Below the pieces are notes generated by a model. The model made no database searches. It worked only from the letters and a program-made list of their open reading frames with translations, and was not told the DNA's origin. Positions 9,833 through 21,519 of a DNA stretch of 64,000 nt are shown in pieces. Origin of the DNA: Anthonomus grandis grandis (Eukaryota > Arthropoda > Insecta > Coleoptera > Curculionidae); contig NC_065548.1 of the NCBI RefSeq assembly GCF_022605725.1, positions 13,735,644 to 13,799,643 of the forward strand. Reading direction: 5' to 3'. Every line of letters begins with the position of its first letter. The first letter of the stretch is position 1. Both the position numbers and the translations under genes were made by a program.

Positions 9833-12289
9833 GGCGTGTTTTACAAAAACCGCACATGTCCAAAATCAACGAAATTGAGCTAGTGGCACCATCTAGTTTA
9901 AAAATATGATGTTTTTAAAATCCTAAAATAAGATTCTACAAAAACGGCACAAGTACTAAGATAGAGCTAATTGAAAATTCGATAATTCTGCAAAAAACAC
10001 ACATGTCCATTGTTTTTCCACCAAATACAGCATTAGTCCGTGCGACAGGATAGGACATGTGTGCTTTTTGTCGTAAAATCTCGCTGAAGCGCTCGAATTA
10101 TTAGTCAGTTTGTAATTGTTTTGTCTATAAACCAGACGTGTTCTTGTGATTTTTGACTGGAGGTTAGAATTTGCGTTTTCTTGCTCAAAAATTATACTTA
10201 AGTTAAAAGTTCGTGGTGAAGAGCACATAAATCACAATGGCAAATGTGTTTTAGCGCGTAAAACTGGCGAAGCATGCAGGTATGTTAGAGGGTATATTTT
10301 TTAAGGGTGGGTTTTTCAATAAAAAAAATATTTTTTTATAGTTGCAAAAATTCCTGTTTTTCCCAAGTTGCTGAAGAAAAAAGAATTGCCATTCTTACCC
10401 AGTTTAATAACATACTGACAAAAATAATCAAGATTCTCATTTAACTGGTCTCATATCAATGGACCATATTATTAGAAGACGTCCCCGATCTGAAATAAAT
10501 AAAAAAACTCACGGTTGCTGTGAGTTTTTACTTACAAAATAAGGGTGGATGAATCTGAAATAAAAGTGTGTAAGAAAGCTTTTCTCAGCCTATATGGCAT
10601 TAAAGATGTTCGTTTAAGGCGAACTCGAGATTCCCTTATGACTACTGGAGTTTCTCCCAACGACAAAAGAGGTATACATAGAAATAGGCCAACAAAAACT
10701 CCAGATCACATTACATGACTTATTAAAATCCATATCAAAAATCATTTTCCGCTAGACGCTCGCATTACTCACGTCGTAAAAATCCAAACTGTTCCTATTT
10801 ACCAGAATCTTTTATGTTAAGGGATATGCATAGAATGTTCCTACAAAGTTATAATATAAACATACCATATAAAAGTTACTGGAAAGTATTTAAGACATAT
10901 TTTAACATTAAATTTGGATTTCCAAGATCTGACACTTGTTCAGAATGTGACAAACTTGCTCAGCAACTAAACCGTACAGATCTTAGCATAGAAGAACGAA
11001 ATAGATTAGAATTAGAAAAGGAGATACACCTTCGTAAAGCTAAAGCTTTTTTTGACCTATAACGAAAATTTAAAATCAAAGCAAAAGCTGGAGAAGTAAT
11101 GTGTATTAGTTTTGATTTTATGCAAAATTTGCCCCTTCCTCACATACCATCTAACCCTGTTTTTTATAGCCGTCAACTTTGATATTATGTTTTTGGTATA
11201 CATGACCTTGGAACTGATAATGTTTGGATGTACACTTATCTTGAAAATGAAGCCAAAAAGGGTGCCAATGAAGTCACTTCGATGTTACTGCATTTCCTTA
11301 AAAACCACATCCATGACCGCAGTTTGGTTATTTTTAGTGACGGTTGCCCAGGGCAAAATAAAAATTACGTAATGGCTCATTTTTTGTACACCTTGGTCAA
11401 TATTCTAAAAATCGTTGATTCAGTAGAATACATATTTCCAATGATGGGTCATTCCTTTTTGCCAAACGATTCGGATTTTGCCCTGATAGAGAAAAAGAAA
11501 AGACGCCTGGAGAGAGCCGAGAGACCAGAGGATTGGGATAATATCATTTTAAATGCCAGAATGAAACCTAACCAATTTAATTTGATAAAAATGAAGCAAT
11601 ACGATTTTTTTGATATAAAAACTGCGACCTGCAACTTTTTCCTAAAAACTCCAAAGCCAGCTATCAACATTAAAAAAATTAGGATTATGAAAATAACTAA
11701 CCAAACATCTTTACTTTTTTTTAAGGATTCATACAGTGGCCCATTCAAAAGCAGTATTGTGGCCAAAGCAAATTTATCATGCAACATCCAACTGGAAAGG
11801 CTTTACAAGGAACCTCTTCCGTTTGCTTCAAATAAAGCTGAGAATTTAAGATCACTGTTGCCGTTACGACGTCTTGTAGCCAATAAAAACTACTATGAAT
11901 GTATTCTGGATAATACTTACCCTGATAACATGGACATTAATGAAGAAGATGATAATAGTAGTGGATGTGAAGATTAATTTACTACAAACTATTAAACTAA
12001 TCCTTGTTTAGAATTTATTTTATGTTTAAATTTGTTAAATAAAACGTATGTTTTTTCTTATTTAACTTTTTTTTCTTGCAAAAACAACTTATGTCTAACA
12101 GTTTTTTCGAATTTTTGACAAATATATTAGAATTATTTTTTTTTAAAACAAGAATTAAATATATTAGCTTAATATACGCCGTAATTAATAAAAAAATATG
12201 AAGAAATGAATTTGGTTTAAAACAAAATGTTTTTTTTATTTCCTGAAAATTTTGGATTTTGGACATATGTGTTTTTTGTAAGACACGCC
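9833..12289 (+). mobile_element. TIR element with TTAA-like target, carrying an uncharacterised protein gene
   Basis: The left end ggcgtgttttacaaaaaccg (9833) is inverted at 12270-12289 (ttttttgtaagacacgcc); similarity extends about 35-40 bp. The flanks are TTAA (9829-9832) and TCAA (12290-12293), consistent with a TTAA duplication with one change. TTAA targets are known for piggyBac and Kolobok. Extra copies of the motif acaaaaa-n-cacacatgtcc lie at 9939, 9991-10008 and inverted at 10053-10070. The interior encodes the spliced gene at about 10180-11977. Length 2457 bp. Confidence 0.75.
10180..11977 (+). pseudogene. Uncharacterised element-encoded protein, putative RNase-H-fold transposase, with stops
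   Basis: First visible exon ends NGKCVLARKTGEAC-R at 10279; a 62-bp intron (10280-10341) follows and the next exon reads SCKNSCFSQVAEEKR, a Cys-rich block. Then SHLTGLISMDHIIRRRPR, VCKKAFLSLYGIKDVRLRR and NDKRGIHRNR (about 10430-10690), RSDTCSECDKLA (10925-10960), ISFDFMQNLPLP (11106-11141), VIFSDGCPGQNKN (11329-11367) and GHSFLPNDSDFALIE (11446-11490), ending in an acidic tail at TAA 11975-11977. I know this block order from many unannotated insect proteins. The invariant D, D and E could be a DDE triad, but that is inference. Stops at about 10543, 10716, 11060 and 11179 and at least one frameshift make this copy dead. The true start codon is not clear. Confidence 0.65.
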
Positions 12290-12293
12290 TCAA

Positions 12294-12960
12294 TTTTATT
12301 ATATTTACTTTAATAATAAATAAATAATCTTATTATTTTATAAAAATATAAGACATAACACTAGCTTCAGACTAGACATACAATAATTTTTGAAAGTGCG
12401 TGTGTCTATAAAATCATCAATGAAAAAGAAAAAAAAAGTTTCAGAAAAATATCTTCTTGAAGGTTTAGTAGCCACGAGCTAAGTTTTCATTTAATTTTAG
12501 AGAATTTCTGATTTCTTAGTTCCCAGGCAACCGATTACATATTTTAGGAGCTAAGAAGACTATCCTTTTTTGAACTGCAGCATTAGAGTTGATAAAATCA
12601 TTAATTTATTTTGTGCAAATCTAGTTGCTATTGAGTGCATTAATGTAATAATGTTAATTTTTTGGTTACGAAGGAGTCTAATTATTGATTTTAAATATAT
12701 TTGGTAATATACAGTTAAATAATATACATTTCTGGAATAATAACATGGAAGCATGCATTATATTTTTCAAAAGGATTCAAGAAAGTCTTATTGGCAACCC
12801 CTAAAATACAAGGCCATGGTTAATAATCGATTCTACTAAGCCTTTATATTTATTTAGTATGCTTGTATTGTCTTAGCATATAGAATTTATACATAAGTTT
12901 TTTTGCGTTTTATTTATTTTTTAATGTGTAACGTCACCTATATGTATATTTTGTATTGAA
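12294..12960. other. AT-rich flank of the TIR element
   Basis: Contains an aataataaataaataat tract at about 12312, possibly the tail of the LINE interrupted by the insertion. Nothing else recognised. Confidence 0.3.
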
Positions 12961-12962
12961 AG

Positions 12963-13100
12963 GCTTTGAAGAAGAATAAAGAAAGAATTAAACCGACTTG
13001 CAGCTCTATGGCAGCTATCGGTGTCGTTTTAAAGGCAATGAATGAACGTGTTGAGATACTTTGTTCCAACACACCAGATATCCATCCATATATCTTATAA
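12963..13100 (+). CDS. Candidate terminal exon of an unrecognised gene
   Basis: An AG at 12961-12962 follows a T-rich stretch; the frame then runs 45 codons to TAA at 13098-13100. It includes RIKPTCSSMAAIGVVLKAMN and ERVEILCSNTPDIHPYIL. Composition rises sharply compared with the AT-rich flanks, and a TGA lies immediately upstream in frame, so a splice acceptor is needed. No TE motif and no family I recognise. It may be a relic. Confidence 0.35.
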   Translation, partial: ALKKNKERIKPTCSSMAAIGVVLKAMNERVEILCSNTPDIHPYIL

Positions 13101-14432
13101 CTTGTGTATACAGCGCAAAGAAGACAAAATTACTAAAACTTTATTAATTGTTTTAATTAACAATACTTTAAAAAATTATTGTTATTACTTAAAAAAATTA
13201 AAGTCACACTTTTAAGGAAAATATTAAAAGCATATATATAAAAACTTAATTAATTTAAAATATAAAAAAAATATGTTATTAATAGTTAAATAAGTAATCT
13301 ACACTTAAAAACTGTGTCAAAACTAATTTTTTTTTAATTATTAAAATATTATTCACAAGTAAATTCAGTTGAATTATTTTAAATACATATTAGCGAACTG
13401 GATTAGTTAAAACTTTTTGAAATTATTCATCAAAAAATCAACTTTTATTTAATTAGAGTCACAGTTTTTTAGGAAAATATTTAATAATTTTGTAGGAGAA
13501 AATTATAAATAAAATAAATAATAAAAAATAGTGTTAGGATTTATATTAGTCATTCGAAACCCGTTCTCAAGAGTTTAATATTATAAAATATAAAAAAATA
13601 TTATAAAAAAAAACAAATAAGTTTTCCAAGAACTTTTCAACAACCAATTACTCAAAAAAACCTTTAATTCAAAATAATCTTTAAAAAAAAATCGTTTATT
13701 TTAAAATTAGCACCCTTTATACAAAAGTTTTATCAATAAATCTTAATGTAAAAAAATGATTATTAATCAATAATATGCTTGTACATAGGGCTTGTGTATA
13801 TAGAGTTATGTCCTATGAGTTCACTTTTTTTTTATATTATCTTAATGTGAATATGAGAGTTTCTCGAGAAATATTATATAATTTTTGGGAAAAATTATGA
13901 TTGTAGTGAATTTTGAAGTTAATTAAAAAATTTAAAGAAAAAAAGCCCTAAGTAATGTTATTTTTCTAAGACACCCTCTATAATTAAAAAAATCTTATTA
14001 GATTTTAAAATAAAACATACTTCCTTGTTTTTAAATTAAATTTACTTTTAATTAGAACAAATTTTGCATTTTCCAAATAGCACTAAAAAAAATAATACAT
14101 TTAATCCTTAAAATTAAATAAATTTAATCCTACCTTAAACATAAATAAATATAAATTTGAGAATTTCACATATATTTTTTTTTTAATTTTTAGCATATTT
14201 ATTTACCAAATATACAAAAATAATTAAATACCTTAACAAAAAAAATAATACTTTCATAAAAAGACATGAATATTTACATAAATTTTATTTAAAGTTTTTT
14301 ACTGGGCAGAAAAAAATGGTTATTCATAATCACAAAAAAGGCATAATAGTAACCTTTAAAAAAAATAAGTACCTTTAAACATAAACATTATTTTACTAAG
14401 TCACTTTTCTTTGATACATTTGCTCCTCCTCA
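13101..14432. other. Very AT-rich stretch; holds the probable 3' end of the peptide gene
   Basis: A minus-strand AATAAA (tttatt on the plus strand, about 14283) lies about 150 bp past the peptide stop and may be its poly(A) signal. No other feature seen. Confidence 0.4.
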
Positions 14433-14726
14433 CTAAAAACAAATCGCCATAAGTGTCACAGAACCCACACAAGTCACTTTTCTCTCCTGCTTTTTCTCTT
14501 CGATTTCAAAGTACTTCGCCATGGCTCTCTCGTGACTCACCCCATCTTCACTCGGTTCTTTACTGTTAGGTTTCAACACCATTTCCAACTCTATGGAGTT
14601 TTTTATGCCTGCATACTCTGGTTCAGTAATATCATAGAAACTCTTCGTCAGATCCAGAGGTTTCGTAGAAGCGCTGTGTATAAGAAACACTGATAAAAGT
14701 ACAAAAAACTTTACTACGAAAGTCAT
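14433..14726 (-). CDS. Small secreted peptide precursor, unrecognised
   Basis: Single open frame of 97 residues from ATG 14726-14724 to TAG at 14435-14433. Residues 1-22 are a clear signal peptide (VVKFFVLLSVFLIHSAS, then TKP). The rest is hydrophilic and rich in Glu and Lys, with EEKKQERK before a short C-terminal VTCVGSVTLMAICF. A TATA box lies about 75 bp upstream. In the -1 frame the last part reads on for 25 residues with three cysteines (LCGFCDTYGD, RRSKC) to a stop at about 14400, so an indel or alternative ending is possible. The VTC start after basic residues recalls mature insect defensins, but the six-cysteine core is absent. Role unknown; a hemolymph or glandular peptide is the simplest guess. 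Confidence 0.65.
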   Translation of the reverse strand: MTFVVKFFVLLSVFLIHSASTKPLDLTKSFYDITEPEYAGIKNSIELEMVLKPNSKEPSEDGVSHERAMAKYFEIEEKKQERKVTCVGSVTLMAICF

Positions 14727-14797
14727 ATTTGCTAAATGTGATTTCTACGATGCTCTGAACTTTCTACGTTTAAGCGTGTTATGGTGAGTATTCGAGA

Positions 14798-14805
14798 TTT
14801 ATATA
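14798..14805 (-). promoter_or_regulatory. TATA box of the secreted peptide gene
   Basis: On the minus strand the bases read TATATAAA. Transcription would begin near 14770-14775, leaving a 5' leader of about 45-50 nt before the ATG at 14726. Confidence 0.6.
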
Positions 14806-15196
14806 CTGTCTGGCAAATCTGAACTGTAGAACTTAATAGTATGGTACAAGGTTTTTTTCTTTGAATGACCTTTCTTGCGTTTGATAAAGTTGAATTTAAT
14901 CACACGCGTATACACATTGCAGGATTTTATCTAACTCATTGATATTTTGGTTAAAAAAAAATAAATATTTTAGTTTGTAAACTAACTGTTCGATAATTAT
15001 GTAAAAGATCTACTTGTTAGATGTACTTGATGTTGACCACAGTAGAAATTGGTTTATTTATCTTTGGTATACAGGGTGATGCATTTAAGAAAGAATTTTA
15101 TAGAGAATTCTGCTAAATATAGGATTTTTTGTGTTGTGCAAATAGTCTGATTAGTTTATGTCAAGTTTATCGTTACCCTGATCAGGTATCAGTATA

Positions 15197-15517
15197 CAGT
15201 GTGGCTCTTAATTGTCTTCTCCTCCCCTCTTATCTTTTGAGTGCGTTTATTTTGAAATTTGCCAGACATTAGCAACCGTGAAAAAAATCTTCAAAATGGC
15301 GTCCCGCCGCCATTACACAATGCGCCATTACGCAGTGAAGAAAATAAAAATGCGATTTTGAAATGCTGCGTCCCGCCGCCATTTTTAAGTTTTGCAAAAT
15401 GAGCTAGGGACCAAAAAGTACTATTTAGGTTGCTAATGATGTGTGATCCATTTCAAATTTTTATATAAACGTATTCAAAAGATAAGAGGGGGAAGGGGAC
15501 AATTAAGAGCCGCATTG
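15197..15517. mobile_element. 321-bp MITE with ~45-bp inverted repeats and TA duplication
   Basis: The ends cagtgtggctcttaattgtc (15197) and the inverse of gacaattaagagccgcattg (to 15517) match nearly perfectly, and the inverted similarity continues through cctcttatcttttga. TA flanks both sides (15195-15196, 15518-15519). Inside is a direct pair gcgtcccgccgccatt at about 15299 and 15369. It belongs to the TA-target (Tc1/mariner) class. Confidence 0.85.
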
Positions 15518-15519
15518 TA

Positions 15520-16690
15520 AAGCAATACTAAGCAATACTACATTAATAGAACAATGTGCATAGATATGTCAATATTTCCTAATAAAAATTTGATTCTTAA
15601 GCAAGAATATTAGAAAATATCCTATTGTTGATAAAATCCTAATATATCCTAATATTATGCTTTTTCTTTTTTGAGAATAATCTCGCTAATAATTGACCTT
15701 AAGTGATTGGGCACCTTGAGACTGATCACTCTAAGATAGATAAATATACCAATACCCAAATGTTTGCTTGTACTTACTGTAGTCATTTTATGTTTATGTT
15801 TGTAGAAAATGGAAGAAAAATGTTAAACATGTTAAACACCATTGGTTTCTATCTATTGAAGAGCCCTTAAGATATATTAAATATAATTCGAAAAGTTGGC
15901 TAGAAACAAATACTTTTCTTTAACAATAATTAACCAATACACCCACAAAATACTACTTCTAATACACAATCTCTGGTCACAAATTCACAAGAATTCTAGT
16001 TAATTTTTCATATTTTGGACTCAAGTAAGTCGTTACTTTCAGGACATACTATAATAATATGCCAATATTTCTTAAATTTTTGCCTGGATTAATTTAATCC
16101 TTAAGCAAGATTTTTAGAAAATAGTCTTGTGAATATGAATCCTTTTTTTTATTTTATGCGAATCATCCCATTATTCTTTGAGATCTCAGACTTTCTTGTG
16201 AATTGCCACCTTACAGACCAGAAATTGTTCGCAGATACGTAATGTGAGTAAACATGCCAATATTTCTTAAATTTTTTGTTGTACTGATTTGAACCGTAGT
16301 GAATATTCATAGATACCATGCTTTTTGCTTCATTACTCTATTAATTTTTCACATTTTAAACTTTCCAGTAAAGGGTCATTCTAGGAATGAGGAATATATC
16401 CTATATTTTTGCCTGAAATAATTTAAACCATAAACAAAACAAAACTTACAAATAAAGAAAGTAAATAAATCAACTCCATTTATTCCATTAAAATCAATTC
16501 ATTATCCTACAGTATTCAAAGTTTTTAAATCATCCATCTAGTTTGTTGGCTAATTTAGCTCTAAAGATGATACAAAGAGCGTAAAATCATCCGCCAGAGC
16601 TTGAATATTGAATGAATAGTCCGTCCAATAAAGTTAAATATGTTTTTATTTCATTTCTAATTTATTATTTTTTAATCCTTGCTTCTTCTA
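15520..16690. other. AT-rich stretch with degenerate local repeats
   Basis: A phrase like ccaatatttcttaaattttt recurs near 15568, 16061 and 16258, with related follow-on sequence (ccttaagcaagattttagaaaat). No gene seen. Confidence 0.4.
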
Positions 16691-16870
16691 TAACTTTCCA
16701 AACTTAAAACGCATTTAAGGATTTCTCCATTATTTTAACTGGTTTCGTAACATTCAATAATCCGAGCTTTATCGTATTTAAACTAGCTTTCCTTGGTCGT
16801 CCCAAAGAGGAAAAAATCTAACGGATTTAGATCGGAAGACCGCGCGGAGGTCACGGTTGTAGACCCCCGC
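16690..16870 (-). pseudogene. Fragment of a mariner-like transposase
   Basis: Minus-strand translation shows RSSDLNPLDFFLW around 16800-16850, the last catalytic Asp block of the mariner-type family also present at 42135-43123. Only the C-terminal scrap remains. Confidence 0.6.
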
Positions 16871-16979
16871 GACCTATCCAACTATTGGGAAACGTTAAAT
16901 CTGTATCTAATATAGAATAATTAAGGAAAAATGCGTTAGAACACTATATTGTGCGTGAAATGTATATTTATCTCTTGAA

Positions 16980-17890
16980 ATTGTGTATTCTCTCAATCGC
17001 CTTACTTTTGTTTCTTTGATTTGCTTTGGAAACATTCTTCTTTCTTTAAGTCGTCTTTCTTATTTACCCTCTTCTCCGTTGACTCGATATTCTTATCACT
17101 AGAACTTATATTTCATTTGTCTTGAACTTTTGCTCTCGTTGTTTTATATGTCACTATTCTCAATATTCACACCTTATTTTACTTTTTGCTTATATTTTTT
17201 CTTCGTTATTTGATGTTCGTACTATACCTTTTCCTTGTCAATGTCACTTAATAAAATTATAAATTATTCTTCTTCTAAGTCTTTTAGAGCTAAATGCATT
17301 TTGTTTATAGTTTTTATTTATCGCCTTGGTCTTCCTTCATTTACTATTGCATTTTTATTGACTGCCATTTTTTTATTTAAAGGTTTTGTTATATATCTTC
17401 TTCTTTGTTTCTCTCATCATATCTTGTCTGCCTCTATATGTTGTGTATTCTTTCCTTCTCGTTTTTTTTCGCCTATTTCCTTTTTATTACCTATTTTTGT
17501 ATAATTTTTACTGTATATTGTCTCCTTTTTTCTCTATTTTAAATTTTTTTTTGTCATTGTCTCGTTCTATTTGTTTCTTCTTGATATTTTTGTTCCCTTT
17601 GATCCTAAGATTTCTTTGATAGCACTCTTTTGATTTTAAATTTTGATCTACAGATAAGGTTGGGCATTATAGAAAAAATATTCTGCTTTTAGGCGACCTT
17701 TAGCTCAGATATTCTTGTTTTTCTGACTGTGTGCATTATCACCTTCTTCGTTTCCTTAATGTTTTAATCGTTCATCCTCTTATTCTCTTTAATTCTCGTT
17801 TCGTTCTTACATTAATTTGCCCATTTCCTTTTGTTCTTCTTCTTCTTATTGCTTAAGGTCTCTTTGATTTTTATTTCGTTTTTCTTGTAG
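16980..17890. repeat. Strongly pyrimidine-rich plus strand
   Basis: Nearly 900 bp dominated by ttctt, tttct and ctttt words. Open frames here (17235-17619) are Leu/Phe/Ser-rich low complexity and are not taken as genes. The complementary purine-rich strand might be a worn Lys/Glu/Arg-rich LINE region, but no diagnostic motif survives. Confidence 0.5.
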
Positions 17891-18439
17891 CATATGCTAA
17901 ATAAAACAAAAAAAAACGAATGATCTGCCATTAACATTCGCAGACTGATCCGCGATGGGAAAAACCATTTTCCAAAGAGCACAAAACCTTATTTGTTACA
18001 AAGTTTTCTGAGAATAGGACCTTTGACTTCCTAGTTTTGCTATCGCTCGATTTATTTTGGAATTTTTTTCGAATTTTAGTATTTTCGGCTGATGAAACCC
18101 AGCAGAAAATCGCGTCACCCTTTTGTTTTGTTAATTTAATACGGAGTAACCTAAATCTGTTGTTCATTAATAATTGCATTTTTTCCGTAGATTAGATGCT
18201 GTGAAGGCAGTGGACTTGACAGATTTAGGTTTTGTTATCTTGGTCGTTCTTGCATGTGCAGACTGAATGGACAAAAAGTGCAATTTATTAGTTTTCAATA
18301 GAGATATGGAGCGAAGTCCAGTTGATTTTTATACTTTTCGGGGTAAAATTGAAGGCTTTAGAGGCAATTTGAGGTTAACTAGATCTCATATCTCGTTACT
18401 TTTGATTACTCATGGTTCATACTGTTAGTCATGAAAAAT

Positions 18440-18910
18440 ATAATTTTTCTCTTCGCTTGGATATTTTTTTATGAGTGCTAAAATGGGTGTCTACTGATTT
18501 ATTCAGCTTACTCTGTATACATTTATTGAAAATTATCTTAGTTATTCAATTAAAAGAATTTTGGTATTTTTTCGAAAAAAAATCAGTGGCGCGTGAAATT
18601 TAATTTTTTTCATTCTCTCGTATATTTTTCAAAATATTTCCAAATATTTTCTGAAATCACACATTAAATTTACAGAAGTCCCTTCTCTTATCTTTTAAGT
18701 TAAAGCCGTTTTGTTACTTTTTTAAAAAAACCAGCGATCCTTATTTTTTTTCTACCACCCTGTATATTCTTAAAGTACTAAAATAGATGTTTAAGGCATT
18801 TTAGTAATTGCTTGACAAAAAAAATCGTCTACATATTTTAATATTTTTATCTCCCTGTTATGATGAGTGCTAAAATGGATGTATACCGATTTATTCGGCT
18901 CATCCTGTAC
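18440..18910. repeat. Degenerate repeat unit, first cluster
   Basis: The phrase gagtgctaaaatgg...gatttattcggctca occurs at 18472 and 18863. Related copies (gggtgctaaactgg, cggtgctaaaatatg) recur at 21995 and 22333 with similar flanking sequence (atcagtggcg, tcttatcttttaagttaaag). Confidence 0.5.
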
Positions 18911-18989
18911 GGGGAAGATTATTCCACAAATAGACATAAAATAGGTTTTGCTAAGTGTTGACCTTATTTATTAAACAAACCAGAATATG

Positions 18990-21400
18990 ATTGTCACTTA
19001 TACAAATTCAGGTTGAGCATAAGTTGCTATGGTAGAACATGAAATATGGTTTCAACAAACTTCAAATATGATTGTCGCATGCCTAACGGACTTTCTCAGA
19101 AATTTAATCTCGCATTCCTTCTCTTTTACATTATACTTCAGCTATGTAATAATTTTTTTCTTTTTGTCTAAGAATTGTATTAATATGAAATGGGCAACTT
19201 CTGGCTCTTTATTAAACATGTTCAAAAGACGTGGTGGGTCGATTTCTCCTACAAAATCAATATCATAATTAGAACCTTACAAGCATCGCTGGGTTCTCAT
19301 TTTCTTCGTCTATTGAGTCTTCATCAAATCCTACTTTTCTTTTCACGATATTTTTCTTCTCCAATTTTTTTTTCTTTCACTCTCCACTAGCTTCCAGGGC
19401 GATTTTTTATGGAGTGTCCATGGCGATAAAACTTTTAACTTTTTCTCTGATTTTTTCGTTCTTCAACTTTTGAAGAAAGTTTTTGTGTGGGAATTATGTG
19501 TAAATTAACTAATGCTAAAAGTAAGGAGACTGACATAACATTTGGATCTATAAATGGCCGGGCTTCTTTATTGTTTGGATCCATATTCATATCCATATTC
19601 ATATAATTACAAAGTTGTCATCTGTAAATATGAATTTATTAAAAGGATAAATCTCAGTTTTTCGAAATTCGTATCCGAGGGTGTTCTAAAAGCGACGTTT
19701 GTAAAATGATTTCAACGAAAAAAACACCGAGACATCTAATGGCTGCAGCTTGTTGGAAGTATGCGGTGGTAAGGTCAAAATGATCACTCCATTTTCCTTT
19801 GCTAGATTTATTCCTTCTATCGTCAGATGGATATTCTTTTGTGCTGGACGTATTCAGCACAAATAAAGTATATCACCAACAAACTTTTGCGATACCATCT
19901 ATGGGCCCTGTCTTCATTATTATGACTCATATAGAATACAGAAACTCCAAAATTCTTGCCTTAGGTTTATATTTGGCATAACAAGAAGAGAGCATATATC
20001 TTTGCTGCATTCTGTTTTTTTTTATAAGGTGCATAAATGGGAAACTCCACCATTAAGAAAAGGTGACCTATTGAAAAGATGTACACAATTTAAATATAAA
20101 AAGAAAAAAATTATTAACTGTTCCCTCTCACAACAAAGAAATTTTTAAAAAGTCATTTTCGTATGTAATAGTATGTAATGTAAATAAATTTAAAATATTA
20201 GAGTTTTTGATGTCCGAGAACGCATTTAAAGCAAAACTTAAGGGGCATTTATTCAACGCATACATTTTCTCTTTCTGAAATAATTAAAAATAACTATGCA
20301 TATTAATGTGCAAATTAATATTTTATAATAAAATAAAAAAAGTTTTTTTTTTAATATTATATACAAAGATATAATTTAAAATTGATATTATAGTTTAACC
20401 TTCCCCTTTCCTCTTTCTATCCCATTCCTTTTTTAGGTATATGTTCCTGTTTATTTTTTTGCATATGATTTTTAAATTCTAAGGCCTCAACAGAATTTGG
20501 GGGCACTTCTTGAAAGTCACCCCTGAAAGTCCGAATATAATGACTTATTGGTCACTCACTTCCATTACTATGCATTATTAATATGCTTATTACTATGCAT
20601 GTAGGTATAAATTATTACTATGTGTGTAAAAAATTATATTGTTAAGGGTAATGAATAATATTCTTATATCTCTTAGTATTATTATTATTCGAGTATTAAA
20701 CTTTTTTTTTGGCGAATTCCCGGATGCTGATATAACACAAGTGGTGACCAGTACACCTCGTTCGGCACTCGTGCAAGAAGAGGCTCTCTTGGCCTTTTTC
20801 TAGGCAATAATCTTTTTTTGGTTTGTGGACGGTTATAGTTGCAGTTTCATCTAACTATACATTCTTGTACCGATATAAAAATGTTCATTCGTCTCGAACA
20901 CTTTTGCAAAATTGTTGAAAAAAAGTCCAACATTGTGCTTGTCGAATGCTGTCGCTCTGGAGAAGTTACATTCTTCTGGCTGACGAAGACTCCATTCTGC
21001 ATTTCTGGGCATAAATGCCAAAAACCATTCCTTGTTTATTTGCCAGGAATTTTACAATTAATTATTATTGCCATTTTATAAGGCAGTTTTGTTCTATGAT
21101 ATGGACAAACGGTCCCATAACACTTTTTTGAGCAATTTAATAAGTAATCAGCTAGACTTTTTCTTGTTTTTCAGAAAAGTTCTTTCTAGATACATAATCT
21201 GATGCCATTTTAATATTCCTGTTGGGATTCTGTTGGAAAATCGTTCGGAATTTTAAGTCGTATCTTTCAACTGCTTGTCTTAGAGATATCGTCTTTTCGG
21301 TGACTGCTCTAACAGCAGCTCTCAAGGATTGTTCATCAAATAGGCCTTTAGTGCTTTTTCGCTTACGTTCTCGGGTTTTGACGTTTCGTTGTGGAATATA
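18990..21400 (-). pseudogene. pogo/jerky-like transposase remnant
   Basis: Blocks in the expected order on the minus strand: psq-type HTH (RAAVRAVTEKTISLRQAVER, about 21230-21330), second HTH (RATAFDKHNVGLFFNNFAKV, about 20880-20970), an ERG-VTT block with SAERGVLVTTC and SASGN near 20710-20770, then the DDE part with LPPHTSNKLQPLDVSVF near 19710-19770. A C-terminal tail near 19000-19390 includes EIDPPRLLNMFNKEPEV and FLDKKK. Many stops and frameshifts. Clear termini were not found. It is a different subfamily from the 3131-5289 element and resembles the copy at 1-784. Confidence 0.7.
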
Positions 21401-21519
21401 ATTAAAATGTTTTCAAAAACATTCACTTTTTTAATGGCACGACTTATGTTCCACGATCAGACAGCGTCTGATTGTAGAACAACCATGCTGTCTGAAGGTG
21501 AAACTTAAGCCGCAATACA

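Noticed and set aside
9956..10228. Minus-strand frame at the left end of the 9833 element
   Set aside because: Antisense to the 5' region and first exon; no motif.
14433..14726. Insect defensin precursor
   Set aside because: Only the VTC start fits; the six-cysteine pattern is missing in both frames.
17235..17619. Open frames in the pyrimidine-rich tract
   Set aside because: Leu/Phe/Ser low complexity caused by base composition, with no domain.
17931..18179. 82-codon minus-strand frame
   Set aside because: No recognisable domain, no promoter or splice context; likely chance or a worn repeat.
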